The notes beneath the pieces are model-generated. The model ran no database searches. It was given only the letters and a program-made list of their open reading frames with translations, and was not told the DNA's origin. From Cytophagaceae bacterium (lineage in GTDB: Bacteria > Bacteroidota > Bacteroidia > Cytophagales > Spirosomataceae), in contig CANHCG010000104.1 of the NCBI GenBank assembly GCA_947459055.1, forward strand, positions 1 through 6,511: a DNA stretch of 6,511 bases. Direction: 5' to 3'. Of this stretch, positions 1 to 5,854 are shown piece by piece. The translations under genes and the position numbers were made by a program. Within the stretch, counting starts at the first letter, position 1, and every line of letters begins with the position of its first letter.

Positions 1-996
1 GGCATATACGTTATCATGGGCAGCAATCGTGAAAATATTCGGTCCATTGATATGCCCCGGGGAATACAGGTTCGCATCATCGCGTTCATTGCCTGCGGCA
101 ATGACGAATTTTACGCCTTTGTTTTGGGATGCTTTACTTACTGCATTATCTAGGGCTCGGGATAATGCGCTAGTCCAGCTAATATTCGCCACATCTCCTT
201 TGATTCCTTTTTCTCCTACATGATTTATTCCCGCAATGACCGTTGAAGTACTTCCCCGTCCCGTAGAATCCAATACTCGGACTGGAATGACTGGATAGCC
301 AGCTGCAACTCCTATAATCCCTTCCTTATTTTTAATTGCCCCAATAATTCCTGCAACATGTGTGCCATGCCCTTGGTAATCTAACTTGTCAGGTACCCCC
401 AATTTATCTAGGAAGCACGAAAATCCTAGGGTATAATTGATGTTTAAATCCGGATGATTGTCAATCCCCGAATCAATGATCCAAGCCCGATGCGTGGTGT
501 CTTTCGGATTAAATTCCGTAAAACCACCAATACTCAAAATACCTGGGGGAATTGCCTCAACTGGTGCCGTGCCATTTTTCCCTTTGACAGGATCTCCATC
601 CTCCATGCCTGAGAAAGTGATTACTTGATCTATTTCTACAAACTCAACCTCCGAGTCGGCGGCTATTTTGTCCGCTATTGTTTTGGAAATATTAGCCGCA
701 AATCCCAAAATGGAATGGCTATAATAAAAGTTGATATTGGATTCTAATAGGCCCTGTGCCTTCATTAAGCCCACCGCCTTTGCCTTCACATTAGCTAAAT
801 TACCCCTGTATTTTACATTTTCCTTGAATACGATTATGTAACTATTAGGAATGGTTCGTGAGGCCGTCCCAGGATCGGAAAGTGCCCCTAAATTTCTAGC
901 CCCACTCGTGTCAGCTGGCTCCAAATTTGAAATGGAGCAAGCTGACAGGAATAGGAATCCCAAGAGTCCCAACGTTTTTACTAAAGGGTATTTCAT
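1..996 (-). CDS. S8 family (subtilisin-like) serine protease, lipoprotein, 3' end beyond the window
   Basis: The frame is open for 332 codons from the ATG at 996-994 to the left edge, so the C-terminus is missing. Residues 1-20 form a lipoprotein signal peptide: a basic start, a hydrophobic core and an LSAC lipobox with Cys20 as the lipidated residue. Residues about 47-131 look like an inhibitor I9 prodomain, starting near SYIVVFKENV. The catalytic domain follows: IIDSGID carries the active-site Asp175, GHGTHVAG carries His210, and AAGNE carries the oxyanion-hole Asn303. The GTS-type catalytic Ser is expected just past the edge and cannot be checked. By family knowledge this is an endopeptidase made as a zymogen; the signal predicts anchoring in the cell envelope. 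No Shine-Dalgarno sequence is visible, only an A-rich leader as is usual in Bacteroidota. It begins 25 bp after the large Ig-repeat gene and is probably cotranscribed with it. The family call is secure; the substrate is unknown. Confidence 0.95.
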   Translation of the reverse strand, partial: MKYPLVKTLGLLGFLFLSACSISNLEPADTSGARNLGALSDPGTASRTIPNSYIIVFKENVKYRGNLANVKAKAVGLMKAQGLLESNINFYYSHSILGFAANISKTIADKIAADSEVEFVEIDQVITFSGMEDGDPVKGKNGTAPVEAIPPGILSIGGFTEFNPKDTTHRAWIIDSGIDNHPDLNINYTLGFSCFLDKLGVPDKLDYQGHGTHVAGIIGAIKNKEGIIGVAAGYPVIPVRVLDSTGRGSTSTVIAGINHVGEKGIKGDVANISWTSALSRALDNAVSKASQNKGVKFVIAAGNERDDANLYSPGHINGPNIFTIAAHDNVYA

Positions 997-1021
997 GGTT
1001 TTATTTTTAATTTTACTCGAA

Positions 1022-3706
1022 TCATAAGCTGACCAATTTACCTTGCAATACCTCTCCTCCTTGTCTGAAATTGAAGATCAAGGTTTGTGAAATTTGTCCT
1101 GCAGGTACTGTATATTCAATCGTTTTACTTTCTCCTACTTGCAATTCACCGTCAAATACTGTGGCTACTTTTTGACCCGATAAGTTATAGATGTCTAAAT
1201 TTGCCTGACCGGAAATCCGTGGCGTGATGGTAAATGTTAAGGCGCCTTTGAATGGATTCGGGTAAGCTTGAATGACCTGAATTGATTCGCTAGGTTCTGC
1301 GATGAAGCGAGACATGGTTTTGATTTCCGTTGCGTTTGTGCTTAAGGCTGTGATCAAATAACGTCCTTGGTCAAAGGCGTTATTAATCACGTCAATCGTG
1401 CTAGAGATATCAGTGAGGATAGGATCATTGGTCTTATCCAAGCTATTTGTCAGTGCTTTAATGGCTAGATTATACAGTTCGCTTACTGATTTATTCACGA
1501 ATTTTGAACCAACATTAAAGGTTTTTGTATCCCCATAATTGATGTTATTCGTACCACAAACTGCCTTGGCTGTTTTAAATGAACTAGTCATTTTGAAATT
1601 ACCTAAGTTGGACGATGTTTGCATATTCAACCAAAGGGTAATCGTTTGTGCCAATAGATTATTCGTGATTTTACCATATGAATCAACAGGAGAACCTATA
1701 TTTCCCTTTTTAGTGTAATCCCAAGATCCATTATTTAAAGCAGCTGGCGTGCCACCTCCTGGTAAAAGCTTAAAGATATTTCCACTGGTGATGTCGGTAT
1801 AGCGAAGCGTAAATGAACGACCATTACTTCCACCAAAGGTTTTACTTTCTCCCCCCATGGCAGATTTTAATTTATTTAAAGTGGTCATACCATCGCAGGT
1901 TAATCCACCCGCATTGCCATAAAATCCTTGGGTATAGGTTGCGTTTAATTTACAATCCGAAACAGTTATCGTTACTGATGCCTTATTTTCAGACTCACAA
2001 CCCTCTTTATAGGATTTTACTTCATATGTCTTTGTATAAGTAGGATTATCTTCGATACTTGATTTCGTTTCTGAACATGATGACCATTTATAAGTAGAAC
2101 CTTCTGAACTGTAAGCGGTTAGGCTAACCTTATTTCCGGAACAAATGATTGAATTGTCGGATTTTAGATCCACTTTAGGGCGTTCTTTGACGGTGATGGT
2201 CACAACAGTTGAAGTGGCCGAAGCGCAAATACTGCTTGTAACTACCGCACGATATTTAGTCGTTGTTGATAAATTTCCTGTATTAAGCGATGCACCTGTT
2301 TGGCCAGGTACGTTTGTCCAATTGTTTCCATCTGTGGAAGATTGCCACTGAATCGTTCCTGTATTACCAGATAATTTAACCGTAGTACCTGTTCCTGCGC
2401 AAAGTTCACTTGCATCTGCGGAAGCAGTTCCGCCAACGGAGGCTGGGGTAATGCTTACTGTTGCCACAGTAGAATTCGAAGAGGTACAAACGCCCGATGT
2501 TACGACTGCTTGATAGGAAGTTGTTGTGGTTAGATTTCCAGTATCAAATGAATTTGAAGTACCAGAAATGTCTAACCAATCACCAGTGGTTTTCTTTTGC
2601 CACTTAATGTTTCCTGTGTGACCGGATACGCTGATGGTAGTAGCGGAGTTGTAGCAAATTGTTGTACTTGAAGCAGCTGCTGTACCACCGACAGAAGTTG
2701 GATCCACATTAACGGTAGTCTCAGAAGAATTATTCGAAGAACAAACGCCAGAGGTTACAACTGCCCGATAAGAAGTGGTAGTTGTCAGATCACCTGTAGA
2801 AAGTGTAGCGGAAGTTTGCCCATCGATATTAACCCAAGCCGAACCATTAAGCTTTTGCCACTGAATAGTACCTGTGTAACCAGATAAATTAATGGTTGTA
2901 CCTGAGCCTGAACAAACATTTGCTAAAGTAGGTGCAGCGGTTCCACCGACAGATTTTGGTGAAACATTTATGCTAATTTCCTCAGTAACGGTACTACATT
3001 CACCCACTGTATAACTTACCTTATATGTGGCAGATCCTATAATATTGTTTAAACTTAATGAGCTTGACAAAGATATGTTTTGATCGTTTAATGTCCATAT
3101 GTATTTAGAACCACCTGAATTAGAAACATTTAATGTTAAAGAACCGCCTTCACAAACATTTTTTGTAGACTTAATAGGTCCATTAGAGTTCAATTCGGGT
3201 ACCGATGTTAAAACTTTTGTACAGGATTCGTTCAAATTTTTATCAGAGCCATTACCAAATTTCAAAATACTACTTCCAGGAACCAACCTATAATCACCTT
3301 TGATGGTCATTTTATAATAATTCGTTTTGGAATTATTTGATCCGGAAAGCTTTAAAAACTTTCCAAATCCCTGCTGACAATATTCAGTACTTCCGTCTGA
3401 AGTAGTGGTCGAAATTGTTGTCCAATTCAAATTATCAGATGAATTTTGTACTTGAATGTTAGATCCAGTAGGTAAACAGTTATTCTGAATATTAAAATGA
3501 CTCAGACCCGTTTTACTTGTTGTTTGATTAACTTTCCATATAATTATTGTGTTTCCTTCACTGTATGTTCTAGATGGAGTATCTATTGTGAAACCAGGAT
3601 TTGGATTATTATATTCTCCTTGCGCAATTAATTGTTTTCCAGTTCCTAGAATAAACCCAAGGACAAGAATTGGAATGATGAAGAGGTGGTAGTAATGTTT
3701 TTTCAT
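1022..3706 (-). CDS. Secreted multi-Ig-like-repeat protein with T9SS type A sorting domain
   Basis: This is an 894-residue protein read from the ATG at 3706-3704. The frame stays open up to 3829, but the signal peptide MKKHYYHLF...LIAQ starts here; an in-frame ATG at 3727 is the other plausible start. Layout: signal peptide 1-29; an unassigned N-terminal region about 30-175; an Ig/PKD-like module about 178-249 (VCEGGSL...YIW); three tandem SVGGTA modules at 252-337, 338-422 and 423-509, each with a paired-Cys pattern, a WQK/WQS strand and a TTTxYxAVVTS strand; a fifth Ig-like module about 510-582; an uncharacterised module about 587-789 starting near QGFYGNAGG; and a C-terminal T9SS sorting domain about 811-894 with YPNPF, a LDIYNLSGQKV strand and a final GKLVSL. 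Family knowledge predicts export by Sec, then T9SS, with cleavage of the C-terminal domain and surface attachment or release. No catalytic motif is visible. A role in adhesion or as a matrix protein is inference. It lies 25 bp upstream of an S8 protease gene. Confidence 0.92.
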   Translation of the reverse strand: MKKHYYHLFIIPILVLGFILGTGKQLIAQGEYNNPNPGFTIDTPSRTYSEGNTIIIWKVNQTTSKTGLSHFNIQNNCLPTGSNIQVQNSSDNLNWTTISTTTSDGSTEYCQQGFGKFLKLSGSNNSKTNYYKMTIKGDYRLVPGSSILKFGNGSDKNLNESCTKVLTSVPELNSNGPIKSTKNVCEGGSLTLNVSNSGGSKYIWTLNDQNISLSSSLSLNNIIGSATYKVSYTVGECSTVTEEISINVSPKSVGGTAAPTLANVCSGSGTTINLSGYTGTIQWQKLNGSAWVNIDGQTSATLSTGDLTTTTSYRAVVTSGVCSSNNSSETTVNVDPTSVGGTAAASSTTICYNSATTISVSGHTGNIKWQKKTTGDWLDISGTSNSFDTGNLTTTTSYQAVVTSGVCTSSNSTVATVSITPASVGGTASADASELCAGTGTTVKLSGNTGTIQWQSSTDGNNWTNVPGQTGASLNTGNLSTTTKYRAVVTSSICASATSTVVTITVKERPKVDLKSDNSIICSGNKVSLTAYSSEGSTYKWSSCSETKSSIEDNPTYTKTYEVKSYKEGCESENKASVTITVSDCKLNATYTQGFYGNAGGLTCDGMTTLNKLKSAMGGESKTFGGSNGRSFTLRYTDITSGNIFKLLPGGGTPAALNNGSWDYTKKGNIGSPVDSYGKITNNLLAQTITLWLNMQTSSNLGNFKMTSSFKTAKAVCGTNNINYGDTKTFNVGSKFVNKSVSELYNLAIKALTNSLDKTNDPILTDISSTIDVINNAFDQGRYLITALSTNATEIKTMSRFIAEPSESIQVIQAYPNPFKGALTFTITPRISGQANLDIYNLSGQKVATVFDGELQVGESKTIEYTVPAGQISQTLIFNFRQGGEVLQGKLVSL
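2180..2953 (-). repeat. Three tandem ~86-residue Ig-like repeats encoded within the large gene
   Basis: Three consecutive units begin with SVGGTA, at 2953-2696, 2695-2441 and 2440-2180. They encode 86, 85 and 87 residues. Each contains a Cys about 13-15 residues in, a TTxxxSGxTGxIxWQ strand, a TGxLxTTTxY(R/Q)AVVTS strand and a second Cys (GVC or SIC). The units are similar in protein but clearly diverged in DNA, which points to old duplication under selection and not to recent slippage. The flanking Ig-like modules on both sides lack the SVGGTA start and are more distant relatives. Confidence 0.9.
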
Positions 3707-3758
3707 GGGTTGTTTTTTAATGAACATGGGGTAAGTTTTTTGGCAATAATTTTTAACC

Positions 3759-3786
3759 CTCAAAAAATGATTTTTCATTTTTTGAG
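3759..3786 (-). promoter_or_regulatory. Perfect 12-bp inverted repeat (hairpin) in the probable 5' leader of the large secreted protein gene
   Basis: Arms CTCAAAAAATGA (3759-3770) and TCATTTTTTGAG (3775-3786) are exact reverse complements around a 4-base TTTT loop. The structure sits 52 bp upstream of the ATG at 3706, on the side where the transcript would begin. Neither strand has a T-run right after the stem, so it does not look like an ordinary intrinsic terminator. It could be a leader hairpin affecting mRNA stability or translation, or a DNA operator; the sequence alone does not decide. Placing it in the leader also argues against starting translation at the upstream edge of the open frame (3829). 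Confidence 0.55.
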
Positions 3787-4021
3787 AAACAATCATGGAC
3801 GTACATATTCGACGTATCAAACGATGCACATCACTGGATAATTTTTTTTTAAAGGGGCCGAACTAGGGCATTCTAGATTGTATCAAAAAATGTGAATACA
3901 CACGAAAACGCATGTTTAGGCCAATATTTCGATACGTATGATGAATTTGAACTAGGAGAAAAAACAGCGATTTACTGCTTTAGGACTTATAGTAATGCTT
4001 GAAGTTCAATCACTACTCAAA

Positions 4022-4029
4022 CAAAAGTA
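4022..4029 (-). promoter_or_regulatory. Weak candidate Bacteroidota -7 promoter element
   Basis: Read on the minus strand, the bases are TACTTTTG, which fits the Bacteroidota -7 consensus TAnnTTTG. It would fire toward the large secreted protein gene and give a leader of roughly 310 bases. No TTG is seen at the expected -33 spacing, so the match may be chance in an AT-rich region. It overlaps the first palindromic TAAACCTT copy, which would suit an operator if real. Confidence 0.18.
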
Positions 4030-4131
4030 AACCTTTACAAATAGAAAAAAAAGAATTTGTATTATTTTTTTTAGAGCTAGAATTAAATAGAATTTTTCCT
4101 CCAAATAAACCTTTATTTAAAGGTAAACCTT
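4027..4131. repeat. TAAACCTT repeat cluster forming small palindromes (possible operator sites)
   Basis: TAAACCTT occurs three times in the same direction, at 4028-4035, 4106-4113 and 4124-4131. Each copy is part of a small dyad with a 2-base spacer: GTAAA-CC-TTTAC (4027-4038), ACCTTTA-TT-TAAAGGT (4109-4124) and AAGGT-AA-ACCTT (4120-4131). The last two overlap. Dyads clustered upstream of a gene are typical of transcription factor sites. The XRE regulator encoded next door is an obvious candidate binder, but that link is inference. AT-rich sequence produces short dyads easily, hence the moderate confidence. Confidence 0.4.
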
Positions 4132-4280
4132 GAATTTATCGATTGATTTGATGAAGTTTTATTTGGAAAAAATATTCAATTGAGATTCATTTATCTCATG
4201 TGATTCAATTGGGTATCATAACCCCAGTGACTAATTTTGAACCTCTAGTTTATTGATTACTTTTGATTTATTTCAAAAAA

Positions 4281-4514
4281 TCACTGTGCCTTAAATGAAT
4301 GAAAAATTTCAGGTAAAGAAATTTTCAAATAATTACTGATTTGGTAAATCTGAAAAATACTGGTATTTATCTTACCTAGCTCGATTCGATTGAGTTGGGA
4401 ATAATCCATTTCAGCATCATGAGCCAATTTTTCCAACGTAAGTCCTTTCTTCAGCCTTTCTTCACGAATTCTAGCACCTACTATTTTACAAACTTGCTCT
4501 TTAGATAATTTCAT
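4281..4514 (-). CDS. XRE-family helix-turn-helix transcriptional regulator
   Basis: This is a 77-residue single-domain protein starting at ATG 4514-4512. The frame extends seven codons further to a TTG at 4535, but the ATG gives the usual start (MKLSKEQVCKIVGARIREER) for this family. Residues about 12-70 form a Cro/C1-type fold: helix 1 VGARIREERLKKG, the helix-turn-helix LTLEKLAHDAEMDYSQLNRIE at about 25-45, the LGKINTS turn, and the closing helices IYQISNYLKISLPEIF. There is no partner domain, so it probably binds DNA as a dimer without sensing a ligand through an added domain. Small XRE proteins like this are common in Bacteroidota, often as solitary genes. It is on the same strand as its neighbours, 186 bp after the esterase and 574 bp before the large secreted protein gene. 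Its target is unknown; autoregulation or control of the downstream surface-protein unit is plausible. No toxin gene is adjacent. Confidence 0.9.
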   Translation of the reverse strand: MKLSKEQVCKIVGARIREERLKKGLTLEKLAHDAEMDYSQLNRIELGKINTSIFQIYQISNYLKISLPEIFHSFKAQ

Positions 4515-4700
4515 AATGCAAATCTTGATTTTCAAGCGTATTTAGGCAATAGCATATTTGCCACATATCGTTTTAGAACACAAGAACGCAGTTTATGAAA
4601 GTAATTAATTTTTAATCAATGTAAGTACTGTACTAAATTTATATTTTTATTTTAAAACATAAAATCGATTTTGTTCATAAATTATTCATTTTTTGATACA
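4515..4700. other. Intergenic region between esterase and XRE regulator genes
   Basis: This 186-bp AT-rich gap should hold the end of the esterase transcript and the promoter of the regulator. Visible elements are a perfect AGTAC-T-GTACT dyad at 4624-4634, about 110 bp upstream of the regulator ATG and a possible autoregulatory site; a 12-bp palindrome AAAATCGATTTT at 4661-4672; and CATTTTTTGATACA at 4687-4700 touching the esterase stop codon. No GC-rich stem with a T-tract is seen, and no good TAnnTTTG element on the minus strand. Confidence 0.5.
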
Positions 4701-5849
4701 CTAGTCTAATATAGCCGAAACCGCCTCATCCCCCATCAATGCGTTCTTTGGTCGCGGATAGGTCTGCGTATAGACCGATAATTCTTGGGGACTCAAAACT
4801 TTCTTGCTTTCCTGGATATTTCCTTGGCCGTCTTGAATCCGAGATATATGCATGCCCAAATGTTTAGCCACAAAAGGATACAAAGCCATCCGCTTATTCG
4901 GACCATAATCATGGACATCTTTGGCTAAATGAACTTGCTCTAGTTGATTCGATTGTCCATACAAGCCATAAATTTTTCGCATAAAGGGATATTCCACCAA
5001 GGGCGTATTCGAAGTCCAGTCTGCCCCATCAGAAATCATTAACATAGGCCTAGGTGCCGTCAAAGCCGCGATTTCTACATTATTGGTCTGATAAGAATCT
5101 CCCTTTTTGTGAATCGGCATGCCGCTCTCACAATTGCAACCCCCAAAAAAATGAGCCGATATCATAACACAAGGAATTGATACCTTAATTCGAGGATCCA
5201 ATGCTGCTAGAAGAAAACTCTGCGTCCCACCCCCGCTTTCGCCCGTAATTCCTATACGATTTCTATCTACTCCTTTTTGCTCCAACAAAAAATCCAAGGC
5301 CCGAACGCTATTAATCGTCTGTAATTTTAGGGCTTTTTTGATGTCATGTGAACATTGTTTGGAATCGCCGTAGCCCAACATATCCCAGGTAAACACCACC
5401 GCCCCCATTTTCGCTAAATTAGCACAACGAACCTGCGTCTGCTCCCGCAAGCGCCCCTCCGATTTCCCATCATGGCCATGTGGACATAATATACCCGCAT
5501 AAGATTTCTCCTCGCTCGTCGGTCGGTACAAATTCCCCGTCACATATACACCAGGCAAACTTTCAAAATAGACATTCTCCACCGTATAGCCATCCATCAC
5601 CCGTTTGCTGTGAATGACCGCTTTATTTTGAGGTCTTACCGGCATTTGATTCAATTCCATACCTGCTTTAATCTGCGCGCGGATTTTTTCGGCACGGGCC
5701 GTCCAAGCTTTTAAGTCAGTCGGCACATGCTCCGCTAAAAAGGCGGCCCCCTGCGCCTCAGTGAAATATTTACCCCGACATAAATCACCTGACTGTCCCT
5801 TTCCCGTCAAAGCTAATCCCACCAAAACAATACATAACAACTTGTTCAT
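4701..5849 (-). CDS. Secreted alpha/beta hydrolase, acetylxylan-esterase-like
   Basis: This is a 382-residue protein from ATG 5849-5847; a TTG four codons upstream is rejected because it would overlap the previous gene and spoil the signal peptide. Residues 1-19 (MNKLLCIVLVGLALTGKGQ) form a Sec signal, so the enzyme is expected in the periplasm or outside. The hydrolase core follows: strand and turn GILCPHGHDG near 119-128, TWDMLGYGDS near 154-163, the nucleophile elbow GESGGG with Ser205, the HFFGGCNCESG segment near 233-243, the probable acid Asp277 in ADWTSNTP, and the catalytic His313 in DVHDYG. This pattern matches from memory a group of Bacteroidota and Planctomycetes proteins annotated as acetylxylan esterase or alpha/beta hydrolase. 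They probably deacylate carbohydrate or other small esters; the true substrate cannot be read from sequence. The gene starts 5 bp after the stop of the MDR oxidoreductase gene, so the two form an operon. No glycoside hydrolase or SusCD genes are visible in the window. Confidence 0.92.
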   Translation of the reverse strand: MNKLLCIVLVGLALTGKGQSGDLCRGKYFTEAQGAAFLAEHVPTDLKAWTARAEKIRAQIKAGMELNQMPVRPQNKAVIHSKRVMDGYTVENVYFESLPGVYVTGNLYRPTSEEKSYAGILCPHGHDGKSEGRLREQTQVRCANLAKMGAVVFTWDMLGYGDSKQCSHDIKKALKLQTINSVRALDFLLEQKGVDRNRIGITGESGGGTQSFLLAALDPRIKVSIPCVMISAHFFGGCNCESGMPIHKKGDSYQTNNVEIAALTAPRPMLMISDGADWTSNTPLVEYPFMRKIYGLYGQSNQLEQVHLAKDVHDYGPNKRMALYPFVAKHLGMHISRIQDGQGNIQESKKVLSPQELSVYTQTYPRPKNALMGDEAVSAILD

Positions 5850-5854
5850 ATCGA

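Larger units (their letters stand above)
3707..4280. other. 574-bp AT-rich intergenic region with clustered short repeats
   Basis: There is no convincing gene here on either strand; the best short frames are under about 25-45 codons and have no recognisable features. The stretch lies between the stop of the XRE regulator and the signal-peptide start of the large secreted protein. It should therefore hold the promoter and leader of the latter and the 3' end of the former. It contains the hairpin at 3759-3786, a TCAAAAAATG copy at 3883-3892, the TAAACCTT repeats at 4028-4131, a 9-T run at 3842-3850, and two ATTCAATTG copies at 4174-4182 and 4203-4211 flanking a small TGAGAT/ATCTCA inverted repeat at 4181-4198. 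I see no strong intrinsic terminator after the regulator gene. Confidence 0.75.

Noticed and set aside
29..223. Plus-strand open frame of 64 codons
   Set aside because: It is antisense to the S8 protease catalytic domain, whose motifs are unmistakable on the minus strand.
2180..2953. CRISPR-like or DNA-level tandem repeat array
   Set aside because: The period is about 258 bp, in frame, and diverged in DNA. It encodes protein modules and has no short repeat-spacer pattern.
1813..3293. Several 60-80-codon open frames inside the large gene, on the plus strand (for example 1813-2043, 2145-2351, 3099-3293) and in another minus frame (2242-2436)
   Set aside because: They lie wholly inside a well-supported gene, match no family I know, and some are mutually similar only because the underlying Ig repeats are similar.
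3707..3829. N-terminal extension of the large secreted protein to the first in-frame start at 3829
   Set aside because: The 41 extra residues are basic, precede a clear signal peptide and cover the perfect hairpin. A start at 3706 (or 3727) puts the signal peptide at the N-terminus where it belongs.
4281..4514. Antitoxin half of a toxin-antitoxin pair
   Set aside because: No small toxin-like frame lies next to it on either strand, and the flanking genes are a large surface protein and an esterase.
3879..4700. Insertion sequence bounded by the 14-bp inverted copies
   Set aside because: There is no transposase, no target-site duplication that I can see, and the enclosed gene is a plain XRE regulator. 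The inverted copies are recorded as a finding only.
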